NCBI GenBank assembly: GCA_964423615.1
Contig: CAYRFQ010000029.1
Span: forward strand, 1 to 64,000
Length of the DNA: 64,000 bases
Reading direction: 5' to 3'
From: CAYRFQ01 sp964423615
GTDB taxonomy: Bacteria; Planctomycetota; Planctomycetia; Gemmatales; Gemmataceae
Made by a program: the position numbers and the translations under genes. Of the stretch, positions 35,667 to 43,956 are shown piece after piece; position 1 is the stretch's first letter, and every line of letters starts with the position of its first letter. The notes below the pieces were generated by a model that was not told the DNA's origin, ran no database searches, and saw nothing but the letters and a program-made list of their open reading frames with translations.

Positions 35667-37427
35667 TTACCAGACGAACCTGACGCCCGTGTTGAGCCCG
35701 TGAATGAAAATAAAGTCGTCCGTGAGAGAGACTGGTGGTCGGCTCAACCTCGCTGGAGTCGTTCCTGCGCTCGATGGAAAAGCGGGAAGTTGGGCTGTAT
35801 CGACAACTGGGTCAATTTGGTCCCCTGGCCAAAGAGCATTGCTCATTCCCAAAAACGAATACCCGAAGAAAAAGATACACTGCTGACCGATTGGAAAAGT
35901 AAACTTCACGTTAATCTCAGGGACAAAGCCGATTTTGGTTCGTTCAAAGGTCCCCAAGTTCGGATCTGCTGCGAACAAACCACCGGGGGAAACGATAGTC
36001 GTCCCTCCAGGCGAAGTTTGAGCTTGCGCACCCTCGACGACCAGTTGTTGGTGAATGGCCCCAACTCCAAACTTGAAATCCGAACTTGCAATGAAACAAG
36101 AAGTGACGTAGTTCAGGCTGAAACCGACTTGGGGTCCGTAGAACCTACTTGCGGTTTGAAAAACATCCTTTACGGCAAGTGTGGTTCCTTCGAACGGCAG
36201 CAATTCTGGGAAACCGCTCAAGTCGTTTTCAAAAGCCGATACGGAGCTAACACTTAGATTGGCGGCCAAGTTGAGGTGTCGCAAACCTCCCATGACATCA
36301 ATCCGAATTGTCTGACCCGGCCAATTTGCGAACACGTTACGCCACCCATTCACCTCGACTCCCCACAACTGTACATCCGCCTCCCCAAATATTACCCCCG
36401 AAGCAATTCCGGGCGAAGCCACCAGAAAGCTACTTCCTTGCGGATCGTTCAAACGAAAAAAGGAACGAAATAGAGTTGGGGCGGTGTCTGCTCGGAAGCC
36501 AATTGACCTTTCAGCCAAGAAAAATCCAGTCAACTCTACGCCGGTCGCTCGGAAAGGTGGCGTGTGCGGGAGTACAGGGTCGTAATCCAAATCGAACAAA
36601 TATCCGACCGTGAAGCGAGCACCCGAGAGAGGTCGGTCCTCGAACTGAAAGTTTTGTTGGAGAGGTTGCGTGTCGGTGGAGGCGAGGCTGATCGGCACTT
36701 CCATATTTTCAAAGAACCACCAGAGGTACTCCACGTCCGCCGTAACGCCGCGAGCGCCAACAGGACCCGCCGGAAGAAAGGACGAAACGGTGTGGTCGCT
36801 CAAGGCCTCCGGAGCGGTCTGTTCGACTGGAAAAGTCGGGTAAACCGGACTTGGCCAGGAATCCGTTTGGTCGAAAGTAGAGGGCGGACTTTCCTTTGCG
36901 TCGGAGGTTTCTTGCGGTTGAGACGGTGTTTGCGGAAGAGGGAGGTGCTCCTCCGCTTCTTTAGTCCTCTCTACCGCAAAAAACTGTCTGCCTGGCAGAA
37001 CCGAAGTAGAAACAGGGCGGGAATTCTTGACTGGCCAGACATGGTTAAATGTTGTCTCGCTTGTTGGCGGCAACGCACTCAATGGCAAGTCCTTCAGATT
37101 TGTTGGTAAAGGCATCGGGAGAGGGAGCGGATTCTCTTCGACCTCAGGCTCGATTGTTGTCACGGTCCCGAACTCCGCTCCGGTTGAGTGCGGACTGGCA
37201 TTCTGGTTTACTTCTGGAGACCGAGCCATCCTGTCGTCAGATAGTGAGTCTGAGTTGCGAAGTGGTTTGGGCAATTTCGAGGGGACAAAAGACAGAGGCA
37301 CCTCCTCCCAAACAGCGGTATATTGAGCCAAGGAGGTGGCCGGGTCCCAAACCCACCCCAACAAGAGCACGCTGATCTGAATCAGACCGACCAGACCCGT
37401 GGTTAACCCACCGCGTTTGCTGAACAT
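35667..37427 (-). CDS. BBP7-family outer-membrane beta-barrel protein
   Basis: This protein of about 586 aa starts at ATG 37427, preceded by a strong AAGGAGGA site. A signal peptide (LVGLIQISVLLLGWVWDPATSLAQ) leads to a Pro/Ser/Thr-rich periplasmic linker to about residue 215. The C-terminal half (from GVTADVEYLWWFFENMEVPISLAS) has alternating beta-strands such as GARFTVGYLFD, GVELTGFFLAERS, WGVEVNGWRNVF, RIDVMGGLRHLNL, FYGPQVGFSLNY and KFTFPIGQQCIFFFGYSFLGMSN, ending in the aromatic GVRFVW. This is typical of the planctomycetal BBP7 barrel family. Next to the Wza-like gene, it may form or support an EPS secretion pore, which is inference. A PilZ gene ends convergently 115 bp away. Confidence 0.87.
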   Translation of the reverse strand: MFSKRGGLTTGLVGLIQISVLLLGWVWDPATSLAQYTAVWEEVPLSFVPSKLPKPLRNSDSLSDDRMARSPEVNQNASPHSTGAEFGTVTTIEPEVEENPLPLPMPLPTNLKDLPLSALPPTSETTFNHVWPVKNSRPVSTSVLPGRQFFAVERTKEAEEHLPLPQTPSQPQETSDAKESPPSTFDQTDSWPSPVYPTFPVEQTAPEALSDHTVSSFLPAGPVGARGVTADVEYLWWFFENMEVPISLASTDTQPLQQNFQFEDRPLSGARFTVGYLFDLDYDPVLPHTPPFRATGVELTGFFLAERSIGFRADTAPTLFRSFFRLNDPQGSSFLVASPGIASGVIFGEADVQLWGVEVNGWRNVFANWPGQTIRIDVMGGLRHLNLAANLSVSSVSAFENDLSGFPELLPFEGTTLAVKDVFQTASRFYGPQVGFSLNYVTSCFIASSDFKFGVGAIHQQLVVEGAQAQTSPGGTTIVSPGGLFAADPNLGTFERTKIGFVPEINVKFTFPIGQQCIFFFGYSFLGMSNALWPGDQIDPVVDTAQLPAFPSSAGTTPARLSRPPVSLTDDFIFIHGLNTGVRFVW

Positions 37428-37790
37428 GCCTGTCCTCCTTGCTAGCATCGTCCACTTGCCCGTTCGCCCGTACTCTTCATTGAATTCGGATGCCCGGTAC
37501 AGGCCACACTTCCGACCGAAGTACCAAGCCAATGAATGGGTTCAGCCACTCCTTGGCCCCGAGCCGTTAGCTCTTCTGAGCTCATGTCCAAATCCAGAGA
37601 GGCGAAAGCCTCAGGCGGAGAATTCGTTCTTTGCGAGAGAGCTGAAGTCCAACACAGATTTGTCTCGTGCAACACTCGCTGAGGTTGTGTGCCAACCGTT
37701 TGGCGTTCTTGTAGGGATGGCAGAGGGATGGCGGCGAAGCCTCTATGCTTCGGAAACGGCGGTCCCTCCATCCAACCCGAACAGGGAAGA
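37428..37790. other. Intergenic gap, no gene seen
   Basis: Beyond the ribosome-binding site of the BBP7 gene (near 37435), this 363-bp stretch shows no credible reading frame, repeat or terminator. It probably holds the BBP7 promoter, but no clear -35/-10 or -24/-12 element is visible. Confidence 0.35.
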
Positions 37791-38231
37791 TTACCTTCCC
37801 CGAAGGCCACGTGGTTGAAAGCTGGAGGACCCGGTGACCACAGTCCGGAAATACCGCGATTGAGACTGAAAACCGAAGCCCTGTGATCCCCCTTGGTGCG
37901 TCTGAAAGCCAGCCCTAACTCCTGTGGGGGCCAGTTCGGAATCTTGTGGTTGGCTTGTCGCGCGTTGGGTCGTGAAGTTCTGCTGAACCGTGTTGATCTG
38001 GTTTTGAAGACCGAGCACAGATTGCCGGAACTGTAATTGGGGGCGGACCAACGTCGCGTAGTTGAACGATGGTGACCCTCCCGCCCGGAGCAAGTTCAAG
38101 TACGGACTAACGGCGGGCCCTCGCGCCGGTGCCATGCCCGGTCGAAAAGTGGGGGCTAAGGGGGACTGCGCAACCACCGTCCCGGTCGACAACAAGACAA
38201 GAATTCCAGAGACCCATAGTTTGCTTTTCAT
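37791..38231 (-). CDS. Small secreted protein of unknown function
   Basis: This protein of about 146 aa has a signal peptide (MKSKLWVSGILVLLSTGTVVAQS, cleavage probably after VVA or VAQ). The mature part is Gln/Ser/Arg/Pro-rich: SPYLNLLRAGGSPSFNYATLVRPQLQFRQSVLGLQNQINTVQQNF, then a low-complexity tail. The SPYLNLLR...NYATLVRPQ stretch resembles small exported planctomycetal proteins of unknown role. ATG 38231 has GGAGGGAA seven bases upstream. It sits between the Wza-like and BBP7 genes in the same orientation, so an envelope role connected with EPS export is likely but unproven. Confidence 0.7.
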   Translation of the reverse strand: MKSKLWVSGILVLLSTGTVVAQSPLAPTFRPGMAPARGPAVSPYLNLLRAGGSPSFNYATLVRPQLQFRQSVLGLQNQINTVQQNFTTQRATSQPQDSELAPTGVRAGFQTHQGGSQGFGFQSQSRYFRTVVTGSSSFQPRGLRGR

Positions 38232-38305
38232 CAAGTTCCCTCCTCAGGAGTCACAGCGTTTCGTCGTTGTATTTCGATCCGACAAATTGTTTCCGAAAAC
38301 TTCCA

Positions 38306-39595
38306 TCAAAATCCGCCTATCAGACCGATACCCTGTTCATTGCCTTGAAGCGAGCGGAAGGTTGAATTTCCGAGCAAGATGGCCCCGAAGACGCGTTCCA
38401 CTGGGGCGAGGAATCGGTCGAAGTAAGTGTTCAGGGTTATGAGTGGGTCCGCTCTGACATACACCCGGTCTCCCGGCAGAAGTTGGTAGTTCGTTTTCGT
38501 GATTCCTCGTTGGGTGATGTCCCGCCAGTTCACGGGCAGAATGGCGCCATCTTCTCCAGACGGCCCCGGCCGAGCGACCCAAACATGACTCCGGGAAGCC
38601 ACCGCCGGGAGGCCATTGACCTGGCCGATGGCATCGAGGACGGTTTCGTTCCCCGTTACGGGAAGGATAATGAGTTGCTCCCCCAAACCTCCCCCGTCAA
38701 ATAGAACGTAATATACCTGGCTATTGAAACCAACTATGTCGACCGACATGATGGGATCCTGGAGGAACTCTGATAGATGTTCTTCGATTTTGTTCTTGGC
38801 TTGGGGGATCGTCAGTCCGGTAACGAAAACGGACCCGTAAGTGCCCAAACCGATCGTTCCGTCCCCTCGAACGAGGTGCTGCCCTTGAATGGCTTGAAGG
38901 CCTCCGGCCTGCACAAGCTTAACTTCCACGGTTCCTTCATCAACCCATCGAGGCGTCTGGATTACCTTTTTGAGGCCCTTCGCGACGGCCAAACTGGCCT
39001 GTTCGGCACTGAGGTTAGCCACAGATATAGATATATCATAGGGAGTACCGACTCGGATGGTACCATCTAATTCTACTGTAAAGTTGGCAGCTATGGGCAG
39101 TTTAGCAAGAATAAGGTCTTGTTGATCTTGTTCGTCTTTAAGTGCTTTCACCGGATATTCGACCGAGATGACGTCGAGAGGACGGATTGGCCGATCCGGC
39201 TTGGGGAGTAAGTTTCCACTACTCAGTTGCAGAACATCGGGAGGCGCTAGGACATAGGGCGGCAACACCCGTTTTCTCTGTTCGGTCGCTACAGGGAGGA
39301 CGTTCGGTGGAGGAACCTTCTGACCAGGAACGACAGCCATTCCGGTTGCGTGGGGGCCGAGATGACTCGAAGCCGCATTCGCCGACGGAAGGTTTTTCCC
39401 TCTGGCGAATTCTCCAAGTGCTGGCTTGGCCCCTCGGCTCCTTTCCCTGACTGAAATCGCCTCTGGCTCGAAGGGATGATCCACGCCTTTGGTTCGCGGC
39501 GAGTTTCTACCGATGCAGCCGGTCCCGCAAACAATAAGACAGAGGAAGACCAGTCCCCCGACGTTGCGCACTTTGGTCGCACCCAGGTCCGGCAT
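38306..39595 (-). CDS. Polysaccharide export lipoprotein (Wza-like)
   Basis: This protein of about 429 aa starts at ATG 39595 with an AGGAG site seven bases upstream; the open frame continues to 39835 without conserved sequence. The signal LVFLCLIVCGTGC ends in a lipobox-like cysteine near residue 27. The poly-export domain starts at RPLDVISVEYPVKALKDEQ and continues with VELDGTIRVGTPYDISISVANLSAEQASLAVAKGL. A second, related segment (LVRGDGTIGLGTYGSVFVTGLTIPQAKNKIEEHL) and SLBB-like stretches follow, ending near YQLLPGDRVYVRADPL. It is predicted to form the outer-membrane/periplasmic channel working with the BY-kinase at 30472. The spacing between the two poly-export segments is unusual compared with E. 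coli Wza. Confidence 0.87.
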   Translation of the reverse strand: MPDLGATKVRNVGGLVFLCLIVCGTGCIGRNSPRTKGVDHPFEPEAISVRERSRGAKPALGEFARGKNLPSANAASSHLGPHATGMAVVPGQKVPPPNVLPVATEQRKRVLPPYVLAPPDVLQLSSGNLLPKPDRPIRPLDVISVEYPVKALKDEQDQQDLILAKLPIAANFTVELDGTIRVGTPYDISISVANLSAEQASLAVAKGLKKVIQTPRWVDEGTVEVKLVQAGGLQAIQGQHLVRGDGTIGLGTYGSVFVTGLTIPQAKNKIEEHLSEFLQDPIMSVDIVGFNSQVYYVLFDGGGLGEQLIILPVTGNETVLDAIGQVNGLPAVASRSHVWVARPGPSGEDGAILPVNWRDITQRGITKTNYQLLPGDRVYVRADPLITLNTYFDRFLAPVERVFGAILLGNSTFRSLQGNEQGIGLIGGF

Positions 39596-39943
39596 GAGTC
39601 TGCTCCTGTAGGTATCATGGAGGCCATGCTTGGTTCTTGATTTGATTCGCAAAAGGATTTTGTCGCGTATACACAATTCGGAGGTCGAATGCAATCGAAA
39701 AAATCTTCGCGGAGGTAGGCGGCTAGACCGAAGGGATTCCGTTATTACTAGTGTGGGTAAGAGCCAAAGCCTTCTCGACCGAGGCGTTGAGACTTCTGTC
39801 GATTCCGGTGCCAACGAATTCAATAAGCGAATCACCGTCGACGGAAAGATTGGCTCATAAGCGCGTTGGAGTTTGGAGGGTGGTGACAGTGGTGGAGCAA
39901 ACGCGAGTGTTCGAGAACTGCTTTACCAAGGAGAGAAACGTTC

Positions 39944-39957
39944 GGTTGTTGACAACC
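39944..39957. promoter_or_regulatory. Palindrome GGTTGT-TG-ACAACC
   Basis: Perfect six-base arms surround a two-base centre, and the element also contains TTGACA. It lies at the left edge of the dyad array upstream of the Wza-like gene. Confidence 0.35.
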
Positions 39958-39985
39958 CAAACTGACCACATCGACTGGATAGAGG

Positions 39986-40005
39986 GTGTCAACCGATTTT
40001 GACAC
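39986..40005. promoter_or_regulatory. GTGTCAA-N6-TTGACAC dyad, candidate enhancer site
   Basis: Perfect seven-base arms with a six-base centre, the same geometry as the dyad at 25212-25229. It is 390 bp upstream of the Wza-like start codon and about 180 bp upstream of the predicted start of the rightward sigma54-type promoter at 40148, so it could serve either direction. Confidence 0.5.
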
Positions 40006-40028
40006 AAGACTGTAAATAAAAGATATCA

Positions 40029-40068
40029 GGTTGACAGTCTTCCGTTGAAATCTTCGCAACTGTCAACC
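40029..40068. promoter_or_regulatory. Inverted pair of ACTGTCAACC motifs
   Basis: GGTTGACAGT at 40029-40038 and ACTGTCAACC at 40059-40068 are perfect ten-base inverted copies 20 bases apart. Their centre is about 125 bp upstream of the predicted start of the rightward sigma54-type promoter at 40148-40163. Confidence 0.5.
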
Positions 40069-40147
40069 ATTGTGGACAACTCCTAGTCATTCCTAGCCCG
40101 AAAGAAGACACTCACTCAACGTGGCGTCTGCCCTGTTACCTTGCGTA

Positions 40148-40163
40148 TGGCATACAAATTGCG
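40148..40163 (+). promoter_or_regulatory. Candidate sigma54 (-24/-12) promoter reading rightward
   Basis: TGGCATACAAATTGCG matches TGGCA-N6-TTGC exactly with GG-N10-GC spacing. It follows the dyad elements at 39986-40068 at a typical enhancer distance but points into DNA without an evident protein gene, so a non-coding or very short transcript is likely. Confidence 0.5.
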
Positions 40164-40675
40164 TATTGTCCTATCGTGAAGAGAATTAATGGGAGACCGG
40201 ATTCGCTTGTAAACTACAAAGAAAAATGAAGTGTCAACACATTGATTTTTCGACCAAAGAGATTGAGAACGATGTTTTCGTGTGTTTCGCAACAAACCGT
40301 CTTTTGAAGTTGACATTGGGACAGACAGTTTGTTGGGACAGGCGTTTCGATTTCGCAAATGCCTCGAATCGGATAAGCACAACTTCGAAAAAAAATATTT
40401 TCAGTTTATGAGATTTTCATACCAAGACAGCCGCATAAGTGTTATAACAGTAACATCTTGAAATCAGAAAAACTCTCAACAAGGCAAACAAGAAGTAAGT
40501 ATCCCAAAGATTTCAGGCTTAGCTCGGATGAACGACTTGCGGAAATGATTTTCCATTCTGAGAGTTACCTGAGGTCTGATATCCTACCAAAACTAAAAAC
40601 AGTACCTGCCCCACACTCCTTCCGGAAAGCGATCCGGGATACTGACGCGATGTTCAAGAGAATTTTGTGCCGTGC

Positions 40676-40695
40676 TTGACAAAATACTGTCAACC
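40676..40695. promoter_or_regulatory. Everted TTGACA-N6-TGTCAA element with ACTGTCAACC
   Basis: The half-sites are arranged outward (TTGACA, six bases, TGTCAA), and the right half completes a fourth-class match to ACTGTCAACC (40686-40695). A further single copy, GTTGACAGT, lies at 40903-40911. Confidence 0.4.
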
Positions 40696-40727
40696 GAAAT
40701 GTTCTAACAACAAGCCAACTACTCAGC

Positions 40728-40820
40728 CTTAAGCTGTTTGTTCGGAAGGTCGCAAACTGTGTTGAGAGTTCCCTCCTGCATTCGTGGGAGCTTAAGAAGG
40801 CAGAGACCTTCTCGAACAAA
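40728..40820. ncRNA. Possible pseudoknotted structured RNA
   Basis: Two complementary pairs cross each other. CTTAAGCT (40728-40735) pairs with AGCTTAAG (40789-40796), and a 15-base arm (40737-40751) pairs with 40805-40820 with a single bulged base. Crossing stems describe an H-type pseudoknot of about 93 nt. The strand is not determined. It lies 30 bp after an everted TTGACA element. No known RNA family is recognised, and an overlapping pair of inverted repeats without RNA function is possible. Confidence 0.3.
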
Positions 40821-41659
40821 GACTTCGGAAGCGTTAGAACGAAACAGTATTGGCTGCTAACTATGGAGTTTTCTGAAGTTCGCCTCGTCCCAAGGGTATC
40901 TTGTTGACAGTCGTGAACCCCACTGAAAACGTTACTTCACGGCATACCTTCGGGTGGTTCCAGGACTTTTCAGCGAAAATCAAGTTCGACTCACTCGTGA
41001 GTTTGGTGATTCCCACTGGAGAGAGTTGGCAACACTTGATCAACCGATACGCAAGCTCCGACTACGGCGCCGAAATTCTAAACAATTGAATCGCTCTGAT
41101 TAATGAGCTATTTTATTTTTGAATGTATTTAGAAACGACCTTCCTATTTGATGTTATCGTTAAAGCATTGCTCGAGCTGGAATGAAGACCGAATCTGGCC
41201 TGGCAATTTCACACCAAATTCTCAATTTGTGTTGAGGCGATTCCTCTTCTTCCCTCAATGCAAAACTTGTAACCGCCACAACAAATGCTGTGGCGAGGAA
41301 AGGCAAGAAGTAAGATTGACTGCCTCAACAAGATACAAGGATAAGGGAAGCCCCAAGTTGTTTGCAGACCGAGTGAGAAATCACGTACTGATGGTTTCGA
41401 TTTGGAGCAAACTACAACCGAGCCAGAGGCTGGACCTCATTCGAAATCGACTCGCTTTGGCTCAAAAAAGAAATTTCGCAACTTCTTTGCTGAGCACGGC
41501 CTGTTTACACCCCACGGGTGAGTTTGGACTCGTGTCTCTCTGTAGAAGCCTCACGCCGAAACGACCCGATCGTGCTCCCTCGAACTTTGTGCTTGATGAA
41601 GTAGAATCCCGCTGCAGACAGCCCGCCCGAGGACAGGATTAGCAGAATCGACTAGTTCC

Positions 41660-41675
41660 TGGCAGCAACCTTGCC
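41660..41675 (+). promoter_or_regulatory. Candidate sigma54 (-24/-12) promoter of the EBP gene
   Basis: TGGCAGCAACCTTGCC matches TGGCA-N6-TTGC with GG-N10-GC spacing, 435 bp upstream of the EBP start codon and in the same orientation. No TGTCAA dyad is seen close to it, so autoregulation is only suggested. Confidence 0.4.
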
Positions 41676-42109
41676 AAGGCAACTCGGTTTGTTTGCGTCC
41701 AATTCCAAGCGTGAGATCGATAAATTGTTGTCGTTTTGGCGAACGACTTCTTTGGCCCGGCTTAGAATGAGATTTGTTTGCAGGCAGAACCTTGCTCTCA
41801 TGGAGATTGTCCTGGTTGGCATTAGTAACTCGTTTCAAACCGACTGACGCGATTTTCGCTGTCCCTCCTCAAGCTCATAATTCGAGCAGACTCCTGGTTC
41901 GATTGGATTTGATGTTCCATCGAAATGGCGGTGAACCTGGAGAACTTGGAGGGTACGTTGTTTTAAGGACTGAAGTTTAGATTTGGACGATCTTCCGTAC
42001 AACTCACCCCATTGTTGTTCGGAACTTGTTGTTTTAGCTTTGGCATCCAAGACCGAAAACTCCTCCCCCAGATTCACACCCACGCACAGCAGTCCCGAAG
42101 GAGTCCTTC

Positions 42110-43534
42110 GTGCAGAAAATCAACTCGACAACAATGGTCGTGAGCGAAGATCCGACATTTCCTCGTGATTTCGAGAAAATCGTTCATTCGCTGGATGGTT
42201 TGGGTCTGGAAGTTTGCGCTTCCGTGGAGGAGGCTCACACCTCCTTCCAAGCCCTGCAAAACAAGATTGTGTTGGTTGTGGTTCACGTAACCAACCGGCG
42301 AAAAGAGAAACGTCTGTTGGAGTTCCTCCGAGGTGGCCCCGCGCATGATCCGAATTGTGTGGTCTTGGTCCTCACTGAAGACTATGATCCCGATCAAGCC
42401 TTTCAATTCTTGCAAGCAGGGGCAGCAGAATATTTTCGGATGACGGACGAACTCACCACGATTGCCAATCTCGTGGATTTGCTGACGAGCATTCAACGGC
42501 ACGAGGAGGCGGGAAGAATCCCGCGGAAATCTTATCCCAAGAAGTCACCGTTGGCTCCCGACCAAACAACCTTTTCGATCTCTCTGCTGAACATGATGGA
42601 ACCGCTGCAGCGGATCATCCCGCAGTCGACGACAGTGTTGCTAGAAGGGGAAACGGGCACGGGAAAAACTCGTTTGGCTCGACTGATTCATGAATGTTCC
42701 CCACGCCGCGCCGAGCCTTTTATGGTCATCGATTGTAGTTCGTTATCGGAAAACTTGATCGAAAGCGAAATGTTCGGGCACGTAAGAGGTGCTTTCACCG
42801 GAGCCGATCGCGACCACAAAGGAAAATTCGGTGCTGTCGGCAAAGGGACGTTGTTTTTGGACGAGATTAACTCTCTGCCGATGCATTTGCAGAGCAAGTT
42901 GCTTCGCGTCATCGACGAGCGGATGTTTGAGCCGGTAGGGTCTACCGAGTCTGTGTCGATGGATGCACGGATCGTTGCAGCAACGAACGCGACATCGTTG
43001 GAAGACGAAGTTGCCCGAAACAATTTTCGGGCGGATTTATATTACCGGCTCAATGTCGTCGGGTTTTATCTCCCTCCTCTGCGAGAACATCGCGACTCCG
43101 TCATTCCTTTGGCCCTCAAGTTCCTGACGCTGTTTGTTCGGCAAAACCAGCGTAAGATCCAACGAATTGCGCCCAACGTTTTGCGTACCCTCACAGAATA
43201 CCACTGGCCTGGCAATATCCGAGAACTCAGGAACACCATGGAAAGGGCGGTTGCGCTGGCTCCGGGTCCGGAAATCCAATTGAGCGACTTGCCTCCAAGA
43301 CTCGTCTCGCCGAAAACTGCAAGAACGCCTCGACCGGAAATCCTGATTTCCGCGCGGCAGGAACCCAGAGAAGCTACTATTGCGGAAACAAAAGAGGAGG
43401 CCGAGATCGCTCGAATCATTCAAGCCTTGGAGAAACACAACAACAACCGGTTGCGGGCCGCGAAGGAACTGGGCATCAGCCGGATGGGCCTTTACAAGAA
43501 GCTCCACAAGTACGGGCTCATGACTCCCAACTAA
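42110..43534 (+). CDS. Sigma54-dependent enhancer-binding regulator with degenerate receiver
   Basis: This 474-aa NtrC-type activator has an N-terminal receiver-like domain (residues 9-127) in which the usual phospho-Asp position is His59 (VLVVVHVTN), so aspartyl phosphorylation is unlikely. The AAA+ domain has Walker A GETGTGKT (180-187), the sigma54-contact loop GAFTGA (227-232), Walker B LFLDEI (248-253) and RIVAATN. A Fis-type helix-turn-helix is at 432-470 (NNNRLRAAKELGISRMGLYKKLHKYGL). GTG 42110 has AAGGAG seven bases upstream. It should activate sigma54-RNA polymerase from distant sites. Repeated TTGACA/TGTCAA dyads and -24/-12 matches across the EPS locus are proposed targets. Confidence 0.92.
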   Translation: MQKINSTTMVVSEDPTFPRDFEKIVHSLDGLGLEVCASVEEAHTSFQALQNKIVLVVVHVTNRRKEKRLLEFLRGGPAHDPNCVVLVLTEDYDPDQAFQFLQAGAAEYFRMTDELTTIANLVDLLTSIQRHEEAGRIPRKSYPKKSPLAPDQTTFSISLLNMMEPLQRIIPQSTTVLLEGETGTGKTRLARLIHECSPRRAEPFMVIDCSSLSENLIESEMFGHVRGAFTGADRDHKGKFGAVGKGTLFLDEINSLPMHLQSKLLRVIDERMFEPVGSTESVSMDARIVAATNATSLEDEVARNNFRADLYYRLNVVGFYLPPLREHRDSVIPLALKFLTLFVRQNQRKIQRIAPNVLRTLTEYHWPGNIRELRNTMERAVALAPGPEIQLSDLPPRLVSPKTARTPRPEILISARQEPREATIAETKEEAEIARIIQALEKHNNNRLRAAKELGISRMGLYKKLHKYGLMTPN

Positions 43535-43611
43535 GCTGTTTTTCCAAGCGGTAGTTCGTGAGTTCTTCTCCTGCATGGACTCGTTCGTGTTGTCTCGGTT
43601 TGAGTTTGTTG

Positions 43612-43650
43612 GCCTTCTCGTCTTGGATGAGCGAGAAGGCTCATTTTCGC
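43612..43650 (+). terminator. Intrinsic terminator after the EBP gene
   Basis: Nine-base perfect arms GCCTTCTCG (43612-43620) and CGAGAAGGC (43632-43640) enclose an eleven-base loop, followed by TCATTTTCGC. It lies 80 bp after the EBP stop codon. Confidence 0.6.
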
Positions 43651-43842
43651 ATGATCTGGAGATATAAGGAACGCGGTGTATGACGGGAACTCCGCTTCCA
43701 CAATTGTTGTCGGACTTGTTCGCGAACCGCCTGTATAGCGGATGGTGGCTTGTTGCAAGTCTGCGGGATGGCAAGTCATCGAACCCGAATCCTTGTTCAT
43801 CTCGTTTCCTATCAGAATGACGAGGCCTGGATCGACAATAAC

Positions 43843-43852
43843 ACTGTCAACC
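43843..43852. promoter_or_regulatory. ACTGTCAACC element
   Basis: An exact copy of the ten-base motif found three more times at 40.0-40.7 kb, here upstream of the alpha/beta hydrolase gene. Confidence 0.4.
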
Positions 43853-43956
43853 GACGATATTCCCTTCCTTAGAGACAGCCCTCCAATCCCTCTTGTCGTT
43901 TTGCCGAGAAAGTTTTATATCCCTCGCTTACCGCATAACGACGAGGGAGGTGGTCC

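Larger units (their letters stand above)
39596..42109. other. 2.5-kb coding-poor gap with an array of TTGACA dyads
   Basis: This divergent gap between the Wza-like gene and the EBP gene has no convincing protein gene. Frames at 40226-40411, 40458-40679 and 41148-41642 are open but show no family motif or ribosome-binding site. It contains at least six TTGACA/TGTCAA elements, two sigma54-type promoter matches pointing right (40148 and 41660) and a possible pseudoknotted RNA (40728-40820). Confidence 0.6.
43535..43956. other. Intergenic gap with terminator and one ACTGTCAACC copy
   Basis: The 422 bp after the EBP gene hold a terminator hairpin (43612-43650) and a single ACTGTCAACC element (43843-43852), 105 bp before the hydrolase start codon. 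No reading frame looks like a gene, and no -24/-12 match lies near that element. Confidence 0.45.

Noticed and set aside
33641..40745. Shared 15-mer AAGCTGTTTGTTCGG at 33641-33655 and 40731-40745 in the two large gaps
   Set aside because: Flanking bases do not align, so it is within chance expectation, although the second copy overlaps the structured-RNA candidate.
39948..40911. TTGACA elements read as simple sigma70 -35 boxes
   Set aside because: The conserved block extends to ten bases, occurs in exact inverted pairs and is not followed by TATAAT-like boxes at 16-18 bp; a regulator site explains it better, though single copies could still be -35 boxes.
41148..41642. 164-codon plus-strand open frame in the 40-42 kb gap
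   Set aside because: No ribosome-binding site, no family motif, and a residue composition rich in Arg, Cys and Ser as in a random frame; kept only as a remote possibility.
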